From positions 21,296-85,295 of the forward strand of contig NZ_JAQUVZ010000011.1 in assembly GCF_028693135.1 (NCBI RefSeq): a stretch of 64,000 nt of DNA, written 5' to 3'. The notes under the pieces are model-generated. The model ran no database searches. It saw only the letters and a program-made list of their open reading frames with translations, and had not been told where the DNA came from. Origin of the DNA: Methanosarcina sp. GTDB taxonomy: Archaea; Halobacteriota; Methanosarcinia; Methanosarcinales; Methanosarcinaceae. Positions 45,145 through 54,757 of this stretch are shown here, piece by piece (the stretch's first letter is position 1; the number at the start of each line of letters is the position of its first letter). The position numbers were made by a program, and so were the translations under genes.

Positions 45145-47529
45145 ATGACAGGCGATATTCTCTTAACCGATAATGAATTATCTGATAATCAGCCAGTGCA
45201 AAAGACACTTGACGGGCTCTCCACCTCTTCCCTCCCCAAAAAAGACCAGTTATCTGATAATCAGCCAGTGCAAAAAACACTTGATGGGCTGTCTGTCTCT
45301 CCCCTCCCCAAAGTCAGGACAACCGAAGGTTTCATTCTTAACTGGGACAGGAATATTATTGTAAGCCAGCTCCTGAAAGAAACAAAATTAAGTGAAATCT
45401 TCTACAACAAGCCTGCAATCACAAAAGAAGAAGCCGTTGATATTGCAAAAGAAGCGGAAAGAATTATCCGAAAGATGAATCTCAAGTTCCTTTCAGGACC
45501 TCTTATCCGGGAAATAGTCAACAATATTCTTCTTGACAGGGGACGCGTAGAATGGAGAAATATAATGACAAGGGTCGGGGCTTCGGTCTACGATGCCTAC
45601 GAAATAGACTCCGGATACGGCTTTGGGGCAAACGATAATGCAAACCAGCTGAACAATGCTGAGACATCCCACAAAAGAAAAGCCGACAAAATGTCCAAAG
45701 AGCAAAATCTCCTTCTGATGCCAAAAGAGCTTGCCGACCTGCACCTGAACGGGGACTTCCATATCCATGACCTCGAATATATGGGCACAAGGCCTTTTTG
45801 CCAGGACTGGGACCTCCGCTACTTCTTTTATTATGGGCTGATGCCTGATGGATTAGGAGCACAATCAAGTGTTGCAAAACCTGCAAAGAATGCCGAAGTA
45901 GCTTTCCTTCATGCTGTAAAGGCAATGGGTTCAGCGCAGACCAACTTTGCAGGCGGACAGGGCTTTTACAATTTCCTGACCTTTATGGCCCCCTATCTGG
46001 AAGGCAAGTCAGAAGTTGAGATCAGACAGCTTATGCAGATGTTCGTCTACGAAATGATGCAGATGATGTGCGCAAGAGGCGGACAGACTGTCTTTTCATC
46101 CGTGCAGCTTTCCCCTGGGGTCCCAAAGCTCTGGAGAAACATTCCGATTGTTGCCAGGGGAAAGGTCTGGGACGGTAAGCAGGCTCCCCTCAGGACCTAT
46201 GGAGAATTCGAAAAAGAGGTCCGGCTTGGGTTCAAAGCCATTATGGATGTCATGCTTGAAGGAGATGCCTGGGGCAAACCTTTCAGCTTCCCAAAGCCAG
46301 AAATCTCTCTCGAACCTGACTTCATGGAAGAAAACGAGGATTTCAACGGAGCTCACCCCGAACTTCCGACTTACAAAGAGCTTTACAGGATGACCTTTGA
46401 ACTGGCTGCCAAATTCGGAACTCCCTACTTTGACAACCAGCTTCCCGAGTACAGGGGTGCAGGAGAAGGAATTTCATGCTACCAGTGCTGTGCCTACCAG
46501 TTCTCTTCAAACCCCACCGACGATAAAGACTTCGGGGACAAGCTGCATTTCAAAGATGGAAGGCATTTCTCCATGGGCTCATGGATGGTCCTATCCTTAA
46601 ACTGTCCCAGGGCTGCCTACAGGGCTGAATATGATGATGAAAAACTTTTCACTGAACTCAAGACCCTGATGAACCGGGGTGTGGAAGTTTTTAAGATCAA
46701 GCGAAAATGGATGAACAGCCTGATCAAGAAAAACAGGATTCCCTTTGCATCCCAGTGTCCCAAGGACCCGACCACCGGAGAAAAAGGGGCAATAGCTGTG
46801 GACTTCGATAGCCTTGTGTATACTATTGGAGTAATAGGGATCAATGAGATGGTCCAGTACCACACAGGCTACCAGATCCACGAGTCTCCTGTTGCTTATA
46901 AGCTTGCCATCCGGGCTATGTTCGAAATGAAAATGCATGCCCAGAAGCTCTCAAAGGAAAACGGCATGGAAATTGCCCTTGCAAGGACTCCTGCGGAAAC
47001 TACAGCCCAGCGTTTTGCAGTCTCAGACCTCCTGCACAGGGAATATGCCGACAAAGCCGAACTTACAATTAAAGGGGACCTGGAAACCGCAAAGAAAGAG
47101 TTCAATGAGACCCACGACCTGCCCATTTACTATACCAACGGGACCCATATTCCTCCTGGTGCCGATATCTCGCTGCCTGAAAGGATAAAGTATGAGCACA
47201 CTTTCTTCCCGATCGTAGACGGCGGAAACATCATGCATATCTGGCTTGGAGAAGGAAAACCGGACCCTGACGGCCTGCAGGAACTTGCCATGCATATAGC
47301 AAAAAATACCCAGACTGGATACTTTGCCTTCACAAGGGACATGACCGTATGCACTGATGGGGGATATGTAGCCGCCGGCCTGCTTGACAAATGCCCGAAA
47401 TGCAAATCTGAAAATGTGCAGCACCTCTCAAGGATTACTGGCTATCTCCAGTCCGTAGAAGGCTGGAACAGAGGCAAGCGCCAGGAACTCCAGGACAGGA
47501 AACGCTACAGCACAAGGGAACTCAAATGA
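45145..47529 (+). CDS. nrdD: Anaerobic (class III) ribonucleoside-triphosphate reductase
   Basis: NrdD makes deoxyribonucleotides with a glycyl radical. The 794-residue protein has GISCYQCCAYQF (candidate radical-site cysteines), a C-terminal zinc region with CPKC and the glycyl-radical motif RITGYLQ about 30 residues before the end. The first 60 residues are unusual: a 24-residue block (LSDNQPVQKTLDGLS) occurs twice, from a 72-bp duplication at 45178-45321. A conserved N-terminal region (GFILNWDRNIIVSQLL) follows it and looks like an ATP-cone. ATG 45145 is preferred; ATG 45100 has no ribosome-binding site. It is the middle gene of nrdH-like/nrdD/nrdG. Confidence 0.95.
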   Translation: MTGDILLTDNELSDNQPVQKTLDGLSTSSLPKKDQLSDNQPVQKTLDGLSVSPLPKVRTTEGFILNWDRNIIVSQLLKETKLSEIFYNKPAITKEEAVDIAKEAERIIRKMNLKFLSGPLIREIVNNILLDRGRVEWRNIMTRVGASVYDAYEIDSGYGFGANDNANQLNNAETSHKRKADKMSKEQNLLLMPKELADLHLNGDFHIHDLEYMGTRPFCQDWDLRYFFYYGLMPDGLGAQSSVAKPAKNAEVAFLHAVKAMGSAQTNFAGGQGFYNFLTFMAPYLEGKSEVEIRQLMQMFVYEMMQMMCARGGQTVFSSVQLSPGVPKLWRNIPIVARGKVWDGKQAPLRTYGEFEKEVRLGFKAIMDVMLEGDAWGKPFSFPKPEISLEPDFMEENEDFNGAHPELPTYKELYRMTFELAAKFGTPYFDNQLPEYRGAGEGISCYQCCAYQFSSNPTDDKDFGDKLHFKDGRHFSMGSWMVLSLNCPRAAYRAEYDDEKLFTELKTLMNRGVEVFKIKRKWMNSLIKKNRIPFASQCPKDPTTGEKGAIAVDFDSLVYTIGVIGINEMVQYHTGYQIHESPVAYKLAIRAMFEMKMHAQKLSKENGMEIALARTPAETTAQRFAVSDLLHREYADKAELTIKGDLETAKKEFNETHDLPIYYTNGTHIPPGADISLPERIKYEHTFFPIVDGGNIMHIWLGEGKPDPDGLQELAMHIAKNTQTGYFAFTRDMTVCTDGGYVAAGLLDKCPKCKSENVQHLSRITGYLQSVEGWNRGKRQELQDRKRYSTRELK
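45178..45321 (+). repeat. 72-bp tandem duplication within nrdD
   Basis: Copies begin ttatctgataatcagccagt at 45178 and 45250. They keep the frame and differ at a few bases, mainly towards their 3' ends. Confidence 0.8.
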
Positions 47530-47560
47530 GTCCCCTTAAACTTTTTTACGCAACCTAAAA

Positions 47561-48355
47561 ATGGTAACTGCTATGAAGGTAAACTACGCAGGCACTGTCC
47601 CGATCTCAACCCTTGACTGGACAGGAAAGGCTGTGGTCACCATCTTTTTTAGGGGATGCCCTCTTCGCTGCCCTTACTGCCAGAACCATCCGTACCTTGA
47701 AGGTCCGGAGCTTGTGGAACTTGACTTTGTGAAAGAGCAGATTAAAAGCTCGAAACCTTTTGTAAGCGCGGTTGTTTTTTCGGGTGGGGAACCCCTTATG
47801 CAGGAGGCTGTTATTCCCCTTGCAGAGTTTGCAAAGAATCTCGGGCTTGCAGTAGGGGTCCACACAAATGGTTGTTACCCTGAAAGGGCAGCCGAACTGG
47901 TTGAGCGAAAACTGGTTGATAAGTTCTTTATCGATGTAAAAGCCCCTCTTGACGATCCCGAACTTTATGGAAAGGTTGCCGGATGGGAAGCTTATAAAAG
48001 GGCAGGTAGTGCCGTTAAAAAGCCTCCGGAAGAGATCACCACAGCCATTGCAAAAACGATCGAGGTTGCCGATGCCAGCGGCCTGGAACTGGAACTCCGG
48101 ACAACCGCATTCAGAGGTTTTATCGGAAACGAGAAGGAAATCTCCCTGATAGCAGCCTGGATTTCGGAACATATCAAAAACAGAGAGGTTACCTATGTGC
48201 TGCAGCAGGGAATTCCGGAACACAGCCTGCAGGAGGAACTCAGGGAAATCAGGGTTCTGGAGCGGGAAGAAATTTTGGAACTTGGAAAAATAGCAAAAGG
48301 TTTCCTGGAAAAAGTAAGGATCAGGACAAAAGAAGAAGGAGAAGAAAGAGTCTGA
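47561..48355 (+). CDS. nrdG: Anaerobic ribonucleotide reductase activating protein
   Basis: NrdG is a radical-SAM activase that makes the glycyl radical on NrdD. RGCPLRCPYCQN carries the CX3CX2C cluster motif near residues 33-40 and VVFSGGEPLMQ the SAM-binding GGE. The 264-residue length fits the archaeal, longer NrdG type. It starts 31 bp after nrdD. ATG 47561 is the first in frame; ATG 47573 (MKVNYAG) is an equally good N-terminus. The C-terminal tail is Lys/Glu rich. Its place behind nrdD confirms which glycyl-radical enzyme it serves. Confidence 0.92.
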   Translation: MVTAMKVNYAGTVPISTLDWTGKAVVTIFFRGCPLRCPYCQNHPYLEGPELVELDFVKEQIKSSKPFVSAVVFSGGEPLMQEAVIPLAEFAKNLGLAVGVHTNGCYPERAAELVERKLVDKFFIDVKAPLDDPELYGKVAGWEAYKRAGSAVKKPPEEITTAIAKTIEVADASGLELELRTTAFRGFIGNEKEISLIAAWISEHIKNREVTYVLQQGIPEHSLQEELREIRVLEREEILELGKIAKGFLEKVRIRTKEEGEERV

Positions 48356-48911
48356 TATTATCTGGTGCCTGCTATTTACCGATATTTAGTATAATATTTA
48401 CGGCATTTTACTGGCATTTTACTGGCATTTTACGGACACTTTTTTCATTTTTTGCCTGTATTCCGGAACAGATTTTGATCTATTAACCCCTTCATCTTTC
48501 CATTAATTTTTATTTTACCAGCTTTTTACAGAAAAAATATGTTTTAGGTTCAAATGAATTTGAAGTTTACAAAAGTCTTATACGTGCCAAAGCATAAAAG
48601 ACACTTATCAAACCTTTGTTAAAACCCCTTAAATGGAATTCAATTATCCTGTACCCGGAAGTGCAGGTATCCCGGAAAGTTTCCCCATAGTTTCTCCGTG
48701 ATATTCCCTATTGTACTCCTGACAATAATCGAAAACTCCTTTATGCACACCACCAAACTTTTGTGTAACCTCCGGGGTTACAAAAATTACATAAAGGAGA
48801 GAGACTCAGTGCATTTTAACCCGAAGAAGGATACCTATCTATAAAAAGGAAAGCAAGCAAGAAGGATAGCTAGCAAGAAGGAAAGCAAGCTATCACTTCC
48901 AGAAAAGGACC
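48356..48911. other. Gap between nrdG and thiL with repeats and a hairpin
   Basis: Three 11-bp copies of ggcattttact lie at 48402-48434. A hairpin pairs tgtaacc with ggttaca around 48764-48782, in the middle of the thiL upstream region, flanked by ttttg and caaaaa. No small gene is seen. Confidence 0.5.
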
Positions 48912-49925
48912 ATGAAAGAAACAAAAGTATCTTCAATCGGAGAGCGCGCTTTAATCTCCCGCTTATCTGAGATTTTCAATGCCCCTGAAGGAAAGGAAAG
49001 AGGACAGGAAGGAATCCTTATAGGTGCCGGTTCCGATGACTGTGCCGTCCTTGACCTGAAAGGTGAAGGCTGTCTGGTTATTACGACTGATATGCTGCAC
49101 AGGACCACGGACTTTCCGACAGAGATGACCCCATGGCAGATGGGCTGGATGTCCGCCGCTGTAAACCTGAGCGATATCGCAGCCATGGGGGCAGAACCAG
49201 CAGGGATCCTTATGGCAATAGGCATGCCTGCAGACACTGAAATTGCTTTTGTAGAGGAACTTGCAAAAGGCATACAGGCATGCGCTGAGTTCTGCGGGAC
49301 TACTGTTATCGGAGGCGACCTCGATACCCATGCAGAACTGACAATTACAGGTACGGCTCTGGGAAGAGTCAAAAAAAGCCAGCTCCTCCTGCGAAAAGGG
49401 GCAAAGCCCGGAGACCTTGTCTGTGTTACAGGATATACAGGGTCAGCCGGAGCCGCCCTTAAAGCGATCCAGTCAAAAAAACCTGTTAGTGAAACCGTCC
49501 TGAAGGCTCTTTTTGAACCCGTCCCCCGCACCAGAGAAGCCCGGAAACTGGCTGAGTCGGGTGCAATCACATCCATGATGGATACAAGCGACGGACTTGC
49601 TATGTCTCTTTACGACCTTGCCAGGCAGAGTAAAGTAGGTTTCAGGGTCCGGGAAGATGCCCTTCCTATCCTCCCGGAAGTCAGAGAGTTTGCCTCAGAT
49701 CCCGGGGAACTGCTGGAACTTGCCCTTTACACAGGTGGAGACTTCGAACTCATTTTCACAGTCGACCCTGGACGGCTGAAAAAAGTACAAAATATATGTA
49801 ACTTGACTATCATAGGGGAATGCACAAAGTACGAAGCGGATATTGTACTCGAATCCCCGGAATGCAGGCTGACAGCTATAGAGCAGCGGGGATACCAGCA
49901 GCTAAAAGCCGAACCGACTGATTAA
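48912..49925 (+). CDS. thiL: Thiamine-monophosphate kinase
   Basis: ThiL phosphorylates thiamine monophosphate to the active diphosphate. The 337-residue protein has the family start SSIGERALISRL and the metal-binding GAGSDDCAVLD near residues 37-47. VITTDMLHRTTDF and SAAVNLSDIAAMGAEP follow, then GGDLDTHAELTITGTALG and DTSDGLAMSLYDLA. All the expected Asp-rich motifs are present. aaagga stands before the ATG. No thiamine riboswitch is evident upstream. It stands alone on its strand between nrdG and the S-layer gene. Confidence 0.95.
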   Translation: MKETKVSSIGERALISRLSEIFNAPEGKERGQEGILIGAGSDDCAVLDLKGEGCLVITTDMLHRTTDFPTEMTPWQMGWMSAAVNLSDIAAMGAEPAGILMAIGMPADTEIAFVEELAKGIQACAEFCGTTVIGGDLDTHAELTITGTALGRVKKSQLLLRKGAKPGDLVCVTGYTGSAGAALKAIQSKKPVSETVLKALFEPVPRTREARKLAESGAITSMMDTSDGLAMSLYDLARQSKVGFRVREDALPILPEVREFASDPGELLELALYTGGDFELIFTVDPGRLKKVQNICNLTIIGECTKYEADIVLESPECRLTAIEQRGYQQLKAEPTD

Positions 49926-50119
49926 CCTTCCTGAATAAACTGATGTTAACCCCCCATAAATAAAAGCCTGGAGTGAGATTAAAAAAAATTAAAAATTATT
50001 TGCTGATTAAAGTTCACACAACCACAAAAAGAGAGGAAACTTCAGGCTAAACTAACTAAATTAGTAACTATAAAATTCATAACTATACAAATTATGCACA
50101 AGGTTTAGAAGGATAGAAT

Positions 50120-53100
50120 ATGAAAAAAGCTAGTTTACAAATATTTACAGCAATTCTGGTGCTGGGGCTATTCTGTGGGACTGCAACTGCAGTTCCTGTT
50201 ATATCAGGAGATGTCACCCCCTCCCAGAATTCTACCGTTACTGGGACGGTGGGTGCACCTCAAGTGTTCACCGTTCCTTTAAACGAAACAGCTAATGTTA
50301 TATGGACTGAAAATGGTACGGCCACAACAATAACAACTGATGCAAGCAATATTTCAACTCTCAGTCACGTCATACAGTTGGGTTCGTACCAGGTAATAGC
50401 AGCAGTAGAAGGCACAGGAGAAACAGTAACCTGGAATGTAGCAGGTACAGCAGGAGTTCCTGTGATCACTTTATCTGACCCTTCTTCTTCAAGCGTTAGC
50501 AATAACGTAGGAGAATCAAGGACATTCACCGCGACTGTGAGCCAGACATCGAATATGACATGGGCTCTTGACGGCGTTACTCTTTACACAAACTCGTCTG
50601 TAGATTCGTCTTCATATACAAATAGTTCGGCAGTAGCAGGCACACATACAATCAAAGTGGATGCGTCGAATGTTAACGGAAATGCAGAATCAAAATCCTG
50701 GACATGGACAGTAGGAACAACCGGCGTACCTGTTACTGTTGATCCCTCAGAAGGGACAATTGAGGTAGCTCAGGGAGGGTCCAAGACTTTCTATGTCAAT
50801 TCTACAAACGGCCAGAATGTCAACGTAGATTGGCGTGTCAATGACGTGTCGACGAAAACCGAAACAGGTGTAACTTCCTCTTCATACGAGTTTAAAGGAG
50901 ATACTACCGGCGAATACAATCTAAAAGCAGTGATCACCGACCCCAACGGCGTTTATGCTTCATCGACAAAAACATGGACTGTTAAAGTCCAGTCCAAATA
51001 CTATTCAAGTGGGAACAGGATCTGGGATGAAAGCCTTGGGATGGCCACTACATACACATGGACTGCCCAGAGTTACTCAGGCTTCTATTATGACCTTGAT
51101 ACCGGCGTGTCTTCTGAAGAGATGACCATCACGGACATCGGCAGAAACATAAATGACGGAGATATCGAGTACAGCACAAAACCTACTGAGACTGAATTTG
51201 AATACGGGACGTGGGGCTCGTACCAGGTCATAGGGTTCATGGCGGATAAATACTTCGCAGGCTACAGTGATAACACCTCAGTTAGCGGTGTAGACGATGT
51301 AAGCCTGATATCCGACGGTATACTTGCCAAGATCCTGATAGACAATGATGATAAAGAGTCCGCCTATTCGGGAGACGCCCTTGTACTTGAAGATGGTTAT
51401 TCCCTGAACATTGTGGAAGTAGATGTTAATGGAAACACCGTCTGGGTCCAGCTTGAAAAGGACGGAGATGTGGTGGACGATGATTTCATCACCTCCGGAC
51501 AGGACTACACATATGAAACCGAACTCGGAGAAGCAGAAGACGTACCTATAATCATTGCCCATTTCGGCACGGTTTTTGCAGGCGCTGAGACCTCGGCTGT
51601 CTTCATACAGGGCCTCTTCCAGGTCTCGGACAACTATGTAGAACTTTCAAATGGAGATTCCTACGGGGAAATGGAAGTAACATCCCTCAGCAGCAGTGAA
51701 ATAAAAATGAAGAATGAGGACGATATAAGCCTTGATAAAGGTGACACAATCGACCTTATGGGTAAAATACAGATTCAGGTGGCTGATGACAACACACTGC
51801 GCTTTGCTCCGGTCCTTGATACCACAGAAGAAGGAACCTACGAACTGCGCGGAACGGTCTACGATGAAGATGACGACGGGGACTCTCTTCCAACCTGGAC
51901 GCCCTTCAACTTTGAAGGTTTCTATTACAACATAGATGAGGGAATAGGGACCGAACAGCTGAAAATAGAGGAATTAAATGACCGGGAAATCCCCTCAGGA
52001 AAATTAGTCTACCAGTCCTCACCCCAACCTGTTGAGTTCGAACATGACGAGTGGGGCAATTTCACAGTTGTCGGGTTCATGGCAGAAAAATACTTTGCAG
52101 GATATCCAGATGATACCGCCGACGGAAAAATTAACGATGTGAGCGTTCTTTCGGATAATGTCCTTGCCAAAGTCCTTACAGACAGCGATGACAAGGAATC
52201 CATGTACTCGGGTTCTGCCCTTGTGCTTGAAGAAGGCTATTCCCTGAACATCCTGGAAGTCGATGTTAATGGAGAAACTGTCTGGGTCCAGCTTGAAAAA
52301 GACGGAGACGTGGTAGACGATGATTTCATTACCTCTGGGCAGGACTACATCTATGAAACCGAACTCGGAGAAGCAGAAGACGTACCCATAATTATTGTCC
52401 ATTTCGGTACGGTTTTTGCAGGTGCTGAGACCTCTGCTGTCTTTACACAGGGCATCTTCCAGATCTCGGATGATTACATTGAAATTAATAATGGAGATGT
52501 CTTCGACGAGATGGAGATCTCAACCGTCTCAGAAAGCGGCATCACAATGAAGAACGATGATGACATCGGACTTGGTGATGACGATACCATTGACATTATG
52601 GGTGACATCAAATTCAAGACGGCTGATTCCAACACTCTCAGGTTCTACCCCTTTGTTGAAGTCGACAGTGAAGGTGGAGCCAGCAAGGCACTCAAGATAA
52701 ATTTGCCTGATGAGATTATTGTAGGCGACACTTTTGAGATCGAGGTTACTGCAGGTAACGAATCGATAGAAGGCGTCACCGTAAATTTCAACGCAGTCAG
52801 CGCAGGCAAAACCGATGCAGATGGGATTATTGAGTACACTGCCGAAGAGGAAGGAACCTTCAAGGTAACCGCAGAAAAGGACGGGTATACCACTGCAAAC
52901 ACGAACGCAAAAGTTATTCCTCCGAAAGAGAAGATGAGCCTCAATATCTCTCCTGAAACCGTGTATGTGGGAGATACGATTACCATAGAGACCTTAAAAA
53001 CAATCGGAGGAGACCCGATTGAAGGTGCAAACATCTCAATCGATAGTAAAGCCCTGGGAAAAACCAACTCCAATGGAACGATTACGTTCACCACGGAAGA

Positions 53101-53599
53101 AATCGGAAAAATCAAAATAAGCGCTACCTTAGAGGGCTTCCTTGACAAGAGCGTTGACGTCAATGTGAAGGACTATGAAGCTATCTTCGAGTTCTCCAAC
53201 CTGGTAATTGACCCGATAGAGGTCAGAGCCGAAAAGGAAGCAACAATTACCATTGATGCCGAAAACACAGGTAATGCTGCAGGGAATTACAGCGTGGAAC
53301 TGGTTGTGAACGGAAGTTCAGTTGATTCACAGCAGATTTCCCTTGACGTAGGAGAAAGCACGACAGTAACCTTCGAACACAGTGAAGAGGTACCAGGAAC
53401 CTATACTGTCGAAGTAGGAGGACAGGAAGCCACCTATACGGTAAAAGAAAAGTCTTCTCTGCTGATTTATGCCCTGATAACTATTATCCTGTTATTGGGC
53501 GGCGGGATAGCTTACATGTTTACCAAAGGCGGCTGGACTATGGCAATGTTGCAGGCAAAGGTAGATGAACTTATCAAATCAGCAAACCTGAAAAAGTAA
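50120..53599 (+). CDS. Methanosarcina-type S-layer protein with duplicated S-layer domain
   Basis: The 1159-residue protein has a signal peptide (residues 1-24, AILVLGLFCGTATA). Three immunoglobulin-like repeats follow at about 25-292 (the GTVGAPQVFTV, VGESRTFTA and AQGGSKTFYV types). Then come two copies of the Methanosarcinales S-layer duplication domain (DUF1608), about 294-565 and 568-850. Two more beta-sandwich repeats and a CARDB-like domain lead to a membrane anchor, LLIYALITIILLLGGGIAYMF, near 1113-1135. The two S-layer domains are nearly identical in places, for example VWVQLEKDGDVVDDDFITSG in both. It is a cell-envelope tile or an S-layer-associated protein; the main S-layer protein may be another gene. 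A strong terminator follows. Confidence 0.9.
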   Translation: MKKASLQIFTAILVLGLFCGTATAVPVISGDVTPSQNSTVTGTVGAPQVFTVPLNETANVIWTENGTATTITTDASNISTLSHVIQLGSYQVIAAVEGTGETVTWNVAGTAGVPVITLSDPSSSSVSNNVGESRTFTATVSQTSNMTWALDGVTLYTNSSVDSSSYTNSSAVAGTHTIKVDASNVNGNAESKSWTWTVGTTGVPVTVDPSEGTIEVAQGGSKTFYVNSTNGQNVNVDWRVNDVSTKTETGVTSSSYEFKGDTTGEYNLKAVITDPNGVYASSTKTWTVKVQSKYYSSGNRIWDESLGMATTYTWTAQSYSGFYYDLDTGVSSEEMTITDIGRNINDGDIEYSTKPTETEFEYGTWGSYQVIGFMADKYFAGYSDNTSVSGVDDVSLISDGILAKILIDNDDKESAYSGDALVLEDGYSLNIVEVDVNGNTVWVQLEKDGDVVDDDFITSGQDYTYETELGEAEDVPIIIAHFGTVFAGAETSAVFIQGLFQVSDNYVELSNGDSYGEMEVTSLSSSEIKMKNEDDISLDKGDTIDLMGKIQIQVADDNTLRFAPVLDTTEEGTYELRGTVYDEDDDGDSLPTWTPFNFEGFYYNIDEGIGTEQLKIEELNDREIPSGKLVYQSSPQPVEFEHDEWGNFTVVGFMAEKYFAGYPDDTADGKINDVSVLSDNVLAKVLTDSDDKESMYSGSALVLEEGYSLNILEVDVNGETVWVQLEKDGDVVDDDFITSGQDYIYETELGEAEDVPIIIVHFGTVFAGAETSAVFTQGIFQISDDYIEINNGDVFDEMEISTVSESGITMKNDDDIGLGDDDTIDIMGDIKFKTADSNTLRFYPFVEVDSEGGASKALKINLPDEIIVGDTFEIEVTAGNESIEGVTVNFNAVSAGKTDADGIIEYTAEEEGTFKVTAEKDGYTTANTNAKVIPPKEKMSLNISPETVYVGDTITIETLKTIGGDPIEGANISIDSKALGKTNSNGTITFTTEEIGKIKISATLEGFLDKSVDVNVKDYEAIFEFSNLVIDPIEVRAEKEATITIDAENTGNAAGNYSVELVVNGSSVDSQQISLDVGESTTVTFEHSEEVPGTYTVEVGGQEATYTVKEKSSLLIYALITIILLLGGGIAYMFTKGGWTMAMLQAKVDELIKSANLKK

Positions 53600-53652
53600 A
53601 AGTAATAGAAAAGCTGAAAAAAAGGAAGTTCAAAGAAAAACGAATTTAAATT

Positions 53653-53683
53653 CCCGCGTTAACTGAAAAACGCGGGTTTTTTT
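53653..53683 (+). terminator. Terminator of the S-layer gene
   Basis: Perfect arms cccgcgtt (53653-53660) and aacgcggg (53669-53676) are followed by seven T. Confidence 0.85.
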
Positions 53684-53763
53684 CTATTTTTAAAAAAGAG
53701 ATTCGATTATTCTGTACTCGATTATTCTGTACTTATCCTAAATCTTTAGGTTTTGCAGGTAGT

Positions 53764-54285
53764 TCACTCCATCTTCTTGATCGCACGTTCGATGGCATCT
53801 ATCAGGCTGTTCTTCGGGGCGATGGTTGTAACGGGGATGTTCAGGATTTTTTCCACTGTTGGACCCACAATTGGAGCACATACCAGGGCTTTTGCTCCAT
53901 CCCTTTCGGCATTTACGGCTGAGATAATTGCTTCTTCCATAGATGTTGCCGAGTATTCCCTGATGGTGACAAGCTTGCCACCGATCTTTTTCTTTGTCTC
54001 AACGATGTTATCGAGCACCGAGCGGGCAGCAATTACGGCGATAAAGTCTCCACTGTTGGACTCCTTTATTTCACGGATCGTTTTTACTATCTGGCGGAGA
54101 GTTTTTATGTTAGGGTCCCGATTACCTGATAGGATCTTATAAAGGGTACTCGGAGGGATGCTTGCCTTTTTCGCAAAATCCACAGCAGTCAGATTAAGGT
54201 CCTCCTTAATTACAGTGGAAAGTGTTTTCTGAAACACTTCATCGGACTCGAATGCGGATTTGATGACCTTGTCTGCAACGTTCAT
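53764..54285 (-). CDS. Predicted transcriptional regulator with XRE-type helix-turn-helix
   Basis: The 173-residue protein has a helix-turn-helix in residues about 28-70 (TAVDFAKKASIPPSTLYKILSGNRDP), similar to the Cro/XRE fold. The C-terminal half (DFIAVIAARSVLDNI ... APIVGPTVEKILNIPV) is an alternating alpha/beta domain, which suggests ligand binding. Related predicted regulators are common in methanogens, with unknown effectors. ATG 54285 follows gaggttga with good spacing. It is divergent from the ABC transporter genes across a 470-bp gap and may control them or itself. Confidence 0.75.
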   Translation of the reverse strand: MNVADKVIKSAFESDEVFQKTLSTVIKEDLNLTAVDFAKKASIPPSTLYKILSGNRDPNIKTLRQIVKTIREIKESNSGDFIAVIAARSVLDNIVETKKKIGGKLVTIREYSATSMEEAIISAVNAERDGAKALVCAPIVGPTVEKILNIPVTTIAPKNSLIDAIERAIKKME

Positions 54286-54757
54286 TAAAATTCAACCTCT
54301 AATCCTGTAAAAATTTTCAATCGATATAAAGGACTTACGTTTTACAGGAATTTTGTTCCTGAATGAGAAATATCTCCAGATGTATTAATACATTTGGGAC
54401 ATAATAGAAAGGCATTTGAGAAACTATATATAGCAAATTTCAAAGAATATTAATTCGTAAGAAACTACGATTTATTTTCACGGGAATTGTTCTTTCAAGC
54501 AAAAAGTCAACTAACCCATGAACTAAAGACTCAGGGGTTTCCTGATGAGGTTTTATGAAAGAATGGGATGGAACGGGGGGACGGGACCGGATGGCTTTTC
54601 AACAAATTTATAAAAAGTTAACGAAAAATGGTGTAAAAACTTTCAGCTTTTTCCGAAGAAAACCCGATCCCAGTAGATCTTATTTAGCAGGCAAGATCTA
54701 TTAGTGCTATATTAGTGTTATTAGTTTTAGAAGAGGCAATTATTGAGGTGAAGTTTT
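54286..54757. other. Divergent gap between the regulator and the ABC transporter
   Basis: It includes hairpin copy C (54506-54560) and little else. The ribosome-binding site of the transporter is gaggtg at 54745-54750. No conserved operator was found by eye. Confidence 0.45.
54506..54560 (+). repeat. Dispersed palindromic element (copy C)
   Basis: gtcaactaacccatgaactaaagactcaggggtttcctgatgaggttttatgaaag matches copy A in order. Its left arm is decayed (acccatga against tcaggggt, one mismatch). It lies in an intergenic gap, away from any gene end. Confidence 0.65.

Noticed and set aside
48764-48782. Hairpin upstream of thiL as a thiamine riboswitch
   Set aside because: The conserved TPP-riboswitch core was not found; it is a simple short palindrome.
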